A stretch of 13,904 bases of DNA from Actinomycetes bacterium (GCA_023450335.1 JAEXHA010000053.1:1-13904), one strand, 5' to 3'. Positions 6,533-13,756 are shown, numbered from the stretch's first letter. Translations and numbers: made by a program. Notes: generated from the letters alone by a model not told the origin.

Positions 6533-7546
6533 TCAGGTGCTCTCCCGCACGACGAGCGCGGTCGGCAGCACCACCGAGTCGGGGCGCTCGCCGCGGATCA
6601 CATCCAGCAGCATGTCGACCATCAGCGTGCTGATCTGGCTCCACGGCTGGCGCATCGTCGTCAACTGCGGCTCGGTGGTCTCGGCCAGCCCCGAGTCGTC
6701 GAACCCGGCGACGGCGACGTCCTCGGGTACCCGCTTGCCCGCGCGCCGCAGCGCCGACACCGCGCCTGCGGCCATGACATCCGACGCGGCGAAGACGGCA
6801 TCGATGTCGGCGTCGCGCTCCAGCAGCGTCATCATCGCCGCCGCGCCCGCCTCGCTCGAGTAGACGTCCTGCACGACCAGGTCGGGGTCGAATCGGTCGC
6901 CCATCTCGGTACGGAACCCGACGAGCCGGTGCCGGCCACCGGGGGTGTCGTTGGGACCGGTGATCACCGCGATGCGGCGGTACCCGCGGCCGATGAGATA
7001 GCGGGTCATCTCCCGTGCCGACGCCTCCTCGTTGACCGAGACCGTCGGCACCGCGACCGGCTCGCCCAGCGGCACACCCGTGCACACCGTCGGCACGCCG
7101 GCCGCGATCAGCGATGCCAGCAGGGGGTTCGACTCGTGCGACGAGATCAGCAGCACACCGTCGACGTGACCGGCCCGCACGTAGTTCTCGACGTTCGCGC
7201 GTTCGAGCGGGGTGTCGGCCACCAGCAGCACGAGGGTCATGCGCCGCTGCGCCAGCGCCTCGGTGGCGCCGCGCAGCAGCAGCGCGAAGGTGGGGTCGTT
7301 GAACAGCAGATGCTGCGGCTCGGTCAGCAGGAACGCCACGGAGTTGGCCCGACCGGTCGCGAGGCTCCGCGCGGCGTGACTCACCGTGTATCCGGTGGTG
7401 CGGATCGCCTCTTCGACCGCGGTCCGCGCCTCGGGCGAGACCCAGTGTCCGCCGTTGATGACGCGCGAGACCGTGCCGTGCGAGACGCCGGCGACGGCGG
7501 CCACATCGCGGATCGTCGGCCGGCGCGTGCTTGCTGGGGGTGCCAC
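6533..7546 (-). CDS. LacI/GalR-family repressor of the beta-galactoside locus
   Basis: This 337-residue protein has the classical family layout. The helix-turn-helix TIRDVAAVAGVSHGTVSRVIN spans residues 11-31, followed by a hinge helix HAARSLATGRANSVA. The sugar-binding domain contains GVLLISSHESN, YRRIAVITGP, DAVFAASDVMAAGAVSALRRAG and VAVAGFDDSGLAETTEPQLTTMRQP, all typical of intact effector-responsive regulators. It is divergent from the GH42 gene, with paired palindromes between them, so it most likely represses bga and the transporter genes and is released by a galactose-containing sugar; that role is inferred from position. GTG 7546 has no ribosome binding site and follows a -10-like box by six bases, suggesting a leaderless mRNA. 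Functional parallels are GanR and other GalR-type regulators. Confidence 0.92.
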   Translation of the reverse strand: MAPPASTRRPTIRDVAAVAGVSHGTVSRVINGGHWVSPEARTAVEEAIRTTGYTVSHAARSLATGRANSVAFLLTEPQHLLFNDPTFALLLRGATEALAQRRMTLVLLVADTPLERANVENYVRAGHVDGVLLISSHESNPLLASLIAAGVPTVCTGVPLGEPVAVPTVSVNEEASAREMTRYLIGRGYRRIAVITGPNDTPGGRHRLVGFRTEMGDRFDPDLVVQDVYSSEAGAAAMMTLLERDADIDAVFAASDVMAAGAVSALRRAGKRVPEDVAVAGFDDSGLAETTEPQLTTMRQPWSQISTLMVDMLLDVIRGERPDSVVLPTALVVREST

Positions 7547-7552
7547 GCGCCG

Positions 7553-7558
7553 ACTCTA
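7553..7558 (-). promoter_or_regulatory. Repressor gene -10 box, leaderless start
   Basis: On the minus strand TAGAGT (TANNNT) is followed by CGGCGC and then GTG at 7546, the same geometry as at metG. The nearer full palindrome (7610-7625) is about 55 bases upstream of this box. Confidence 0.5.
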
Positions 7559-7609
7559 TCGCGCACCCGCTGTCGAGCGCGGCAGTGACTCCGCGTATGA
7601 CACGCGGCG

Positions 7610-7625
7610 CTGTGACCGGTCACAG
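7610..7625. promoter_or_regulatory. Operator O1, 16-bp perfect palindrome
   Basis: CTGTGACCGGTCACAG is a perfect palindrome with the central CG pair typical of LacI/GalR operators. It lies between the divergent repressor and bga genes, upstream of the probable bga promoter. Confidence 0.75.
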
Positions 7626-7663
7626 TTCGGTAACGACGCCGTGCGGACTTCGCGAACGCCGCC

Positions 7664-7669
7664 TAGACT
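7664..7669 (+). promoter_or_regulatory. Probable bga promoter -10 box
   Basis: TAGACT (TANNNT) would place +1 near A7676, about 72 bases before the bga ATG. The -35 region is not recognisable. The last bases of the box overlap CTGTGAC (7668-7674), an exact copy of the first seven bases of O1. Confidence 0.5.
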
Positions 7670-7680
7670 GTGACGACACC

Positions 7681-7696
7681 CTGGGACCGGTCACAG
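7681..7696. promoter_or_regulatory. Operator O2, near-perfect palindrome
   Basis: CTGGGACCGGTCACAG differs from O1 at one base and starts 71 bp from it, close to seven helical turns. It falls just after the expected bga transcription start, where a bound repressor would block elongation or promoter clearance. The pair could support DNA looping. Confidence 0.75.
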
Positions 7697-7703
7697 GTGC
7701 AGT

Positions 7704-7717
7704 TCGCACTGGTGCGA
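7704..7717. repeat. Small dyad in the bga leader
   Basis: TCGCAC-TG-GTGCGA forms perfect 6-bp arms around two bases, 8 bp after O2. The gap is too short for an RNA loop without opening some pairs. It may be a further protein site or chance in GC-rich DNA. Confidence 0.3.
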
Positions 7718-7747
7718 TCGCGTCCGCGAAGAACGAGGAGAAGGACA

Positions 7748-9772
7748 ATGAGCTCCCCGCGCTGGCCCGACCTGGATGCGATCGCCTACGGCGGTGATTA
7801 CACCCCTGAGCAATGGCCGCGTGAGGTCTGGCATGAAGACGTCGCCCTCATGCGTGAGGCCGGGGCCAACCTCGTCAGCATCGGCATCTTCGCGTGGGGC
7901 CTGCTCGAGGTCCGCGAGGGCGAGTTCGACTTCGCCTGGCTCGACGAGGTCATCGCACTTCTTCACGAGAACGGCATCAAGGTCGACCTGGGCACGCCCA
8001 CCGCCTCTCCCCCGGCCTGGTTCTTCGCGAACCACCCCGACGCCCGTGTCGTCACCCGCGACGGCGTGACCCTCGGCTTCGGCGCCCGCGGCATGGCCTC
8101 CCATTCCGCGCCCGCCTACCGCGAGGCCGCCGTGCGCATCGCCACCGCGCTCGCGCAGCGCTACGGCGACCACCCTGCCGTCGTGCTCTGGCACGTGCAC
8201 AACGAGTTCGGGGTGCCCGTCGGCGAGGACTACTCCCCCCACGCCGTCCGCGAATGGCGCCTCTGGCTGCAGCAGCGCTACGGCACCCTCGACGCCCTCA
8301 ACGCCGCCTGGGGCACCGCCTTCTGGGGCCAGCACTACGGCGAGTGGGAGCACATCGGTGCGCCGGCCGCCGCGCCCAGTGTCGTCAACCCTGCGCAGCG
8401 CCTCGACTTCGCCCGGTTCACCGACCACCAGCTGCGTGAGTGCTTCATCGCCGAGCGTGATGCGATCCGCGCACACAGCGACCGGCCCATCACGACGAAC
8501 TTCATGGCGAACCAGCACAGCGGCTGCGATCTGTGGGCCTGGGCCCGCGAAGTCGACATCGTCTCGGACGACCACTACCTGTGGGCAGCCGACGAAGAGG
8601 GTGAGATCGGCCTGGCCATCGCCGCGGACCTCACCCGCTCGGTGGGCGGTGGAAACCCGTGGATCCTCATGGAGCACTCCACCTCGGCCGTCAACTGGCA
8701 GCCCCGCAACGTCGCCAAGCGCCCGGGCGAGATGGCCCGCAACTCGCTGTCGCACCTGGGGCGCGGCGCCGACGGCATTCTCTTCTTCCAATGGCGCGCC
8801 GGCCGCAGCGGCGCCGAGAAGTTCCACTCGGCGATGGTGCCCCACGCCGGCACCGACTCGCGCGTGTTCCGCGAGGTCACCGACCTCGGCGCGAAGCTCG
8901 CGCAGCTGGGCGAGGTTCGCGGGTCGCGGGTGGATGCCGATGTCGCCATCCTGTGGGACTTCGAGTCGTTCTGGGCGCAGGATCTCGAATGGCGCCCCAG
9001 CGAAGACCTCAGCCACGCCGAGCGCATCCGTGCGTATTACGAGCGGCTCTGGCGCGACGGCATCACGGTCGACTTCGCCCTGCCGGGTCACGACCTGTCC
9101 GGGTACAAGCTCGTGATCGCCCCCGCGCAGTACCTGCTGCGGACGGTCGACGCCGACAACCTCAACCGTTATGTCGAAGGCGGCGGCACGCTGGTGGTCT
9201 CCTACTTCTCCGGCGTCGTCGACGAGAACGATGCGGTGCACCCGGGCGGCTTCGCCGCGCCCCTGACGCCGTCGATCGGCATCCGCGTCGAAGAGCACCT
9301 TCCGCTGCGTGAGGGGGTCGTCGCCGCGGTCGACTTCGACGGACGCCGGATCGACGCGGACGTCTGGCAGGAGGACCTCGTCCTCGCCGGTGCCGATGTG
9401 CGCGGCCGGTACCTCAGCGGGCCCGCCGCCGGCGCCCCGGCCATCACGCGCCACACGCACGGCGCCGGCCACGGCTGGTACGTCAGCACCCGTCCGGATG
9501 CCGCAGGCCTGACCGCGATCATGGCCGAGGTGTACCTCGATGCCGGCCTCGCGCCGGCCGGTGTGCCGGCCGGCGTCGAGACGGTGCGCCGCCGCGGCGC
9601 CGAGGCCGATTACCTCGTCGCGATCAACCACGGAACCGAGACCGTTTCGTTGTCTGTCACGGGCACCGATCTGCTGACGCAGACCGCTGCCGACGGCATG
9701 CTGGAACTGGCGGGCGGCGACGTCGCCGTCATCCGCTCGCCGCACACAGCCGGAGAGGGAGGTTCGCACTGA
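7748..9772 (+). CDS. GH42 beta-galactosidase
   Basis: This retaining glycoside hydrolase releases terminal beta-D-galactose from short galactosides. The 674-residue product starts at ATG 7748, 7 bases after AGGAG (7736-7740); the open frame upstream runs through the promoter and is not used. IAYGGDYTPEQWP at residues 12-24 is the family's N-terminal signature. The acid/base glutamate is Glu153 in HVHNEFG and the nucleophile is Glu309 in WILMEHSTSAVNWQP. The TIM barrel (roughly 1-390) is followed by the trimerisation and small beta domains, and length matches GH42. There is no signal peptide, so it acts in the cytoplasm on imported sugar. It is the first gene of the operon with a binding protein and two permeases. 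Galacto-oligosaccharides from arabinogalactan are the likely substrate, as for GanA, but lactose-type sugars are not excluded. Confidence 0.95.
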   Translation: MSSPRWPDLDAIAYGGDYTPEQWPREVWHEDVALMREAGANLVSIGIFAWGLLEVREGEFDFAWLDEVIALLHENGIKVDLGTPTASPPAWFFANHPDARVVTRDGVTLGFGARGMASHSAPAYREAAVRIATALAQRYGDHPAVVLWHVHNEFGVPVGEDYSPHAVREWRLWLQQRYGTLDALNAAWGTAFWGQHYGEWEHIGAPAAAPSVVNPAQRLDFARFTDHQLRECFIAERDAIRAHSDRPITTNFMANQHSGCDLWAWAREVDIVSDDHYLWAADEEGEIGLAIAADLTRSVGGGNPWILMEHSTSAVNWQPRNVAKRPGEMARNSLSHLGRGADGILFFQWRAGRSGAEKFHSAMVPHAGTDSRVFREVTDLGAKLAQLGEVRGSRVDADVAILWDFESFWAQDLEWRPSEDLSHAERIRAYYERLWRDGITVDFALPGHDLSGYKLVIAPAQYLLRTVDADNLNRYVEGGGTLVVSYFSGVVDENDAVHPGGFAAPLTPSIGIRVEEHLPLREGVVAAVDFDGRRIDADVWQEDLVLAGADVRGRYLSGPAAGAPAITRHTHGAGHGWYVSTRPDAAGLTAIMAEVYLDAGLAPAGVPAGVETVRRRGAEADYLVAINHGTETVSLSVTGTDLLTQTAADGMLELAGGDVAVIRSPHTAGEGGSH

Positions 9773-9791
9773 CGCTCCCCCTCACCACCCC

Positions 9792-9814
9792 GTGCTCAGG
9801 CTGAGCCTGCGCAC
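9792..9814 (+). other. Intercistronic hairpin between bga and the binding-protein gene
   Basis: These 23 bases form an almost perfect dyad centred at 9803: GTGC and GCAC at the ends and CAGG/CCTG inside, with one mismatch (T9796/C9810). There is no T-run, so it is not a standard terminator. It lies 20 bases after the bga stop and may protect or cleave the mRNA, giving different levels of the two products. Confidence 0.5.
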
Positions 9815-9927
9815 ACCGCACTGAGAAAACCGGTTGCGCCCGCCCGGCGCAGCCACCACCATCGGTCGTAAGGGCGCGACCTCATTTCGAGGCCCGCAGG
9901 ATCGACCACCCTATGGAAGGAAAATCC
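9815..9927 (+). promoter_or_regulatory. Leader of the binding-protein gene with AACCGGTT dyad
   Basis: This 113-base stretch holds an 8-bp palindrome AACCGGTT (9828-9835) that shares the ACCGGT core of O1 and O2 but not their flanks. I see no convincing TANNNT box, so the downstream genes are probably read from the bga promoter. GGAAGGA ends 6 bases before ATG 9928 and acts as ribosome binding site. Confidence 0.35.
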
Positions 9928-11166
9928 ATGCGCAAGATGGCAATCGGCATCGCCGCGCTCGCGGCGTCCAGCCTTCTGCTCGCCGGCTGCGCCGGCGGCG
10001 GCTCCGAGGCTCCGGAAGAGCCGGACGAGCCGATCGACGCGAGCGGCGTCACGCTCACCGTCTGGACCGACGAGAACCGCAAGCCCGCCATCGAGGCCGC
10101 CGCCGCGGCCTTCGAGGAGGAGACCGGCGCCACGATCGAGCTCGTCCAGAAGAACTTCGAGGACATCCGCGTCGACTTCACCAACCAGGTCCCCACCGGT
10201 GAGGGCCCCGACATCACGATCGGCGCCCACGACTGGCTCGGCGGGCTCGTGCAGGCCGGTGTCGTCTCGACCCTCGACTTGGGCGAGAAGGCCGATCAGT
10301 TCGAGCAGGTCGCGCTCGACGCGATGACCTACGACGGCCAGCTCTACGCGCTGCCGTACTCGCTCGAGACGATCGCGCTCATCCAGAACACCGACCTGGT
10401 CGGCGAGGACGCCCCGGCGACCTGGGATGACATGATCGCCGCGGCCGACGAGGCCGGGGCCGAGCGAGCGATCGCGATCAACACCGCGGGCCAGACCGGT
10501 GACGCGTACACGATGTACGGCTTCCAGACGTCGTTCGGCGCGCCCGTGTTCGTCCAGGACGAGTCCGGCTCGTACACGACCGAGGTCGGCATGGGCGGCG
10601 AGGCCGGCGAGGCGTTCGCCACCTGGCTCGGCGAGAACGGCGAGACCGGCACCGGTGATATCTCGACCACGATCGACTACGACATCAACAACGAGCTGTT
10701 CGCGTCCGGCAAGGCCGCCTACACGGTGCAGGGCCCGTGGGCTATCGAGGCGCTGACCGCTCAGGGTGTCAACATCAAGGTCAACCCGATCCCGTCGGCC
10801 GGCGGCGAGACTGCGTCGCCGTTCGTCGGCGTGCAGGGCTTCTACCTGAGCGCCGAGAGCGCCGAGCCGCTCATCGCGCAGGAGTTCCTCGTGAACTACC
10901 TCGCCACCGAAGAGGCCCAGCGGGCCCTCTACGACGCCGACCCGCGCATCCCCGCGTGGACCGCCGTCGCCGAGAAGGTCTCGTCCGACCCGGTGATCGC
11001 CGGCTTCCTGGCCTCGTCGCAGAACGGCGTGCCGATGCCCTCGATCCCCGAGATGGGTCAGGTGTGGGACCTCTGGAACGCTGCCCAGGTGCAGATCATC
11101 AAGGGCGCCGACCCCGCAGGGACGTGGAACCAGATGATCACCGACCTCGAGGCCGCGATCGGCTGA
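9928..11166 (+). CDS. MalE-type sugar-binding lipoprotein of an ABC importer
   Basis: This 412-residue substrate-binding protein catches oligosaccharide outside the membrane and delivers it to the two permeases encoded downstream. Residues 1-21 are a lipoprotein signal (MRKMAIG, hydrophobic core, LLLAGC) with the acylated cysteine at 21. An acidic, Glu/Pro-rich linker EAPEEPDEP follows. The mature part begins LTVWTDENRKPAIEAAAAAFEEETG and contains GEGPDITIGAHDWLGGLVQAG and DGQLYALPYSLETIALIQNTDL, the pattern of maltose/maltodextrin and GanS-type proteins. ATG 9928 is chosen over ATG 9913 because GGAAGGA lies correctly before it and the signal peptide begins there. A strong hairpin follows the stop, consistent with the higher expression usually needed for binding proteins. 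The exact ligand cannot be read from sequence; the adjacent GH42 gene suggests beta-galacto-oligosaccharides. Confidence 0.93.
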   Translation: MRKMAIGIAALAASSLLLAGCAGGGSEAPEEPDEPIDASGVTLTVWTDENRKPAIEAAAAAFEEETGATIELVQKNFEDIRVDFTNQVPTGEGPDITIGAHDWLGGLVQAGVVSTLDLGEKADQFEQVALDAMTYDGQLYALPYSLETIALIQNTDLVGEDAPATWDDMIAAADEAGAERAIAINTAGQTGDAYTMYGFQTSFGAPVFVQDESGSYTTEVGMGGEAGEAFATWLGENGETGTGDISTTIDYDINNELFASGKAAYTVQGPWAIEALTAQGVNIKVNPIPSAGGETASPFVGVQGFYLSAESAEPLIAQEFLVNYLATEEAQRALYDADPRIPAWTAVAEKVSSDPVIAGFLASSQNGVPMPSIPEMGQVWDLWNAAQVQIIKGADPAGTWNQMITDLEAAIG

Positions 11167-11172
11167 TCCCGC

Positions 11173-11206
11173 TCCGGGGGTGGGTGCTCCGGCATCCACC
11201 CCCGGA
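11173..11206 (+). other. Strong intercistronic hairpin after the binding-protein gene
   Basis: Arms TCCGGGGGTGG (11173-11183) and CCACCCCCGGA (11196-11206) are perfectly complementary. Four further pairs, one of them G-U, extend the stem inward to about 15 pairs around a TCCG loop. It starts 6 bases after the stop and ends 14 bases before the malF ribosome binding site. There is no T-run. It probably stabilises the upstream mRNA or partly ends transcription. Confidence 0.7.
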
Positions 11207-11231
11207 TCTCACCTGAGCTGAAGGAGATGAC

Positions 11232-12839
11232 ATGACGGTTCCGCAGGGAACGCTCGCCCCGCCGCCGGATGCCACCGCGCCACCGGCGCGCCCGGAACCG
11301 CACGGTCGCCGTTGGGAGGGCCTGGGCTGGGGCTTCCTCGTGAAGCTGCTGATCATGGCCGTGATCAACGCCTTCGGCCTGATGGGCATCATCGCCGCGT
11401 TCCGCGCGGAGTCGTGGCTCATCTTCAGCGTCGCGGTGATCCTGCTGGTCGCCGCCGACATCATCTACTTCACCAAGCGCGCGCTGCCGCTGAAGTACCT
11501 GCTGCCGGGTCTGACGTTCCTGCTCGTGTTCCAGGTGTTCATCTTCGGCTACACCGCCTACATCGCCTTCACGAACTACGGCGCCGGCCACGTCGGCTCG
11601 CAGGAGCAGGCGGTCAACGCCGCGCTCAGCCAGGGCGAGCGCCGCGTCGACGGGTCGCCGACGTATCCGCTCGCCGTCGTCGAACAGGGCGGCACCCTCG
11701 GCTTCGCCATCAACGACGAGGGCCGGCTCATGGTCGGGTCGGCCGAGCAGCCGCTCGAAGACGTCGGCCGCGCCGGCAGCGGCGCCCCCACCGAGGTGCC
11801 GGGCTGGAACGTCCTGCCCCGCAACGCGCTGATCCAGATGCAGCAAGAGGTCGTGGCCCTGCGGGTGCCGATCTCCGACGATCCGAACGACGGGTCGATC
11901 CGCACGCGCGAGGGCACCACCGGCGCCGTGTATCTGTCGACGATGGTGTGGGATGCCGAAGCGCAGACGATCACCGACACCACCACCGGCACGGTCTACC
12001 ATGCCACCGACGCCGGGCGGTTCACCTCCGACGACGGTCAGAGCCTGGCGACGGGGTGGACGGTCAACGTCGGGTTCGCCAATTTCGCCCGCCTGTTCAC
12101 CGACCCCGCACTGTTCCAGCCGCTGGCGATGGTCACGCTGTGGACCTTCGTCTGGGCGATCCTCTCGGTGCTGCTCCCGTTCGCGATGGGTCTGGTCTTC
12201 GCGATCATCTTCAACGACCCGAGGGTGAAGGGCCGCAAGATCCTGCGGACGCTGTTCATCCTCCCGTATGCCTTCCCCGCGTTCATGTCGGCGCTGCTGT
12301 TCCGAGGGATGTTCAACGCCGAGTTCGGCGTGATCAATGAGCTGTTCTTCGGCGGCGCCAGCATCGACTGGCTCGGCGATCCGTGGCTGGCCCGCGGCGC
12401 GGTGCTGTTCGTCAACGTCTGGCTGACCTACCCCTACTTCTTCCTGGTGTGCACCGGTGCGATCCAGGCGCTGCCCTCGGATGCGCTCGAAGCGGCATCC
12501 ATCGACGGCGCCGGCAGGTTCCGGCAGCTGCGCTCGATCATCCTGCCGCTGGTGCTGGTGTCGACCGCGCCGCTGATGATCTCGTCGTTCGCGTTCGCGT
12601 TCAACAACTTCACCGTGATCTACATGTTCAACGACGGCGGCCCCGCCATACCCGGCGCGCCCTACGCACTCGGGGCCACCGACATCCTCATCTCGGCGAT
12701 CTATGACATCTCCGGCGTCTCGGGCGGCAGGGCCGACTACGGCCTGGCCAGCGCCCTGTCGATCCTGGTGTTCATCGTCGTCGGCCTCATCTCCGCGCTG
12801 GCGTTCCGCCAGACCAAGAAGCTCGAGGAGTACCAATGA
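11232..12839 (+). CDS. MalF-type ABC sugar permease with large extracytoplasmic insertion
   Basis: This is one of two membrane subunits of the oligosaccharide importer. It is 535 residues long, much longer than usual six-helix sugar permeases (about 300) but like E. coli MalF (514). Membrane segments are clear at about 34-57, 62-80 and 89-112. A soluble stretch of about 175 residues (115-290) follows, then several more helices. That stretch corresponds in position to the MalF P2 loop, which contacts the binding protein. The cytoplasmic EAA loop, EAASIDGAGRFRQLRSIILP, lies near residue 420 and docks the ATPase. AAGGAG ends 5 bases before ATG 11232. The end overlaps the next gene (ATGA). The long form is seen in MalF/GanP-type systems for maltodextrin or galactan oligosaccharides; the adjacent GH42 gene favours the latter. 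Confidence 0.93.
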   Translation: MTVPQGTLAPPPDATAPPARPEPHGRRWEGLGWGFLVKLLIMAVINAFGLMGIIAAFRAESWLIFSVAVILLVAADIIYFTKRALPLKYLLPGLTFLLVFQVFIFGYTAYIAFTNYGAGHVGSQEQAVNAALSQGERRVDGSPTYPLAVVEQGGTLGFAINDEGRLMVGSAEQPLEDVGRAGSGAPTEVPGWNVLPRNALIQMQQEVVALRVPISDDPNDGSIRTREGTTGAVYLSTMVWDAEAQTITDTTTGTVYHATDAGRFTSDDGQSLATGWTVNVGFANFARLFTDPALFQPLAMVTLWTFVWAILSVLLPFAMGLVFAIIFNDPRVKGRKILRTLFILPYAFPAFMSALLFRGMFNAEFGVINELFFGGASIDWLGDPWLARGAVLFVNVWLTYPYFFLVCTGAIQALPSDALEAASIDGAGRFRQLRSIILPLVLVSTAPLMISSFAFAFNNFTVIYMFNDGGPAIPGAPYALGATDILISAIYDISGVSGGRADYGLASALSILVFIVVGLISALAFRQTKKLEEYQ

Positions 12840-13756
12840 TGTCCGCTCCCGCACAGCCTGTCACCGCCACCGTGCCGCGCGGCGCGGCCGCCCCCGGCCG
12901 CAGCGGCGCCCGCCGCAAGCGCTGGCTTCTCGAGGTCGGTTGGAAGTACCTGGTCGCCCTCGTCATCCTGTTCTACGCGATCTTCCCGCTCGTGTACGTG
13001 CTCTCGGCGTCGTTCAACCCGAGCGGCAGCCTCGCCGCCAGCAACGCCTTGTTCAGCGCATTCGACCTCGCCAACTACGCCGACCTGGGCGGCACGGCGT
13101 ACTGGACCTGGTACGGCAACACGCTGCTGGTCGGCGGCGTCGCCGCGATCGGTGCGGTGTTCATGGGTGCTGCGGCCGCCTACGCGTTCTCGCGCTTCCG
13201 CTTCACGGGGCGCCGGGTGGGCCTTACCGCTCTGCTGATCATCCAGATGTTCCCGCAGGCGCTGGCGTTCGTCGCGATCTTCCTCATGCTGCTGGCGCTG
13301 GGTGAGGTCTACCCCGCGCTCGGACTCAACTCGAAGATCGCCCTGATCTGCGTGTACCTCGGCGGCGCGCTGGGCGTGAACACGTTCCTCATGTACGGCT
13401 TCTTCAACACGATCCCGATCGAGCTGGACGAGTCGGCGAAGATCGACGGCGCGACGCATGCCCAGGTGTTCTGGCGCATCATCATGCCGCTGGTCACCCC
13501 GATCCTCGCCGTGGTCGCCCTGCTCGCCTTCATCGCCGCCTTCGGCGATTACATCGTCGCCAAGATCGTGCTGGTGTCCGAGGACAACTGGACCCTCGCC
13601 GTCGGCATGTTCCAGTGGGTCTCGAACCAGCTGGCCAGCAACTGGGGACTGTTCGCCGCCGGCGCCGTGCTGGCGTCGATCCCGGTGCTCGCGCTGTTCC
13701 TGTCGCTGCAGCGCTACATCGTGGGCGGCCTGACGGCCGGGTCGGTCAAGGGCTGA
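12836..13756 (+). CDS. MalG-type ABC sugar permease
   Basis: This is the second membrane subunit of the importer, 306 residues, the normal length. A basic, Ala/Pro-rich cytoplasmic N-terminus is followed by a helix at about 37-57 (YLVALVILFYAIFPLVYVLS) and five more membrane segments. The EAA loop reads DESAKIDGATHAQVFWRIIMPL near residue 199. The C-terminus ends RYIVGGLTAGSVKG, typical of MalG/GanQ proteins. Two ATGs are possible: 12836, which overlaps the malF stop, and 12839, which is better spaced (8 bases) from GAGGAG at 12825-12830. No ATPase gene follows. The stop lies inside the 3' end of the convergent rsmI gene (11-bp overlap). Confidence 0.94.
   Translation: MMSAPAQPVTATVPRGAAAPGRSGARRKRWLLEVGWKYLVALVILFYAIFPLVYVLSASFNPSGSLAASNALFSAFDLANYADLGGTAYWTWYGNTLLVGGVAAIGAVFMGAAAAYAFSRFRFTGRRVGLTALLIIQMFPQALAFVAIFLMLLALGEVYPALGLNSKIALICVYLGGALGVNTFLMYGFFNTIPIELDESAKIDGATHAQVFWRIIMPLVTPILAVVALLAFIAAFGDYIVAKIVLVSEDNWTLAVGMFQWVSNQLASNWGLFAAGAVLASIPVLALFLSLQRYIVGGLTAGSVKG

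Noticed and set aside
7670..7747. N-terminal extension of the beta-galactosidase to 7670
   Set aside because: The extra 26 residues run through O2 and the leader. ATG 7748 has a strong ribosome binding site and the GH42 signature follows it directly.
7691..9769. 692-codon open frame antisense to the GH42 gene
   Set aside because: It mirrors the reading frame of a clear GH42 gene and has no recognisable domain or plausible start signal.
9792..9814. Rho-independent terminator after bga
   Set aside because: There is a stem but no T-run, and the operon continues in the same direction.
9913..9927. ATG 9913 as start of the binding protein
   Set aside because: It lies at the ribosome binding site of ATG 9928, and the lipoprotein signal begins naturally at 9928.
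11058..12854. 598-codon frame antisense to the MalF-type gene
   Set aside because: Low-complexity Arg/Asp/Glu/His composition typical of an antisense shadow; the sense strand is unambiguous.
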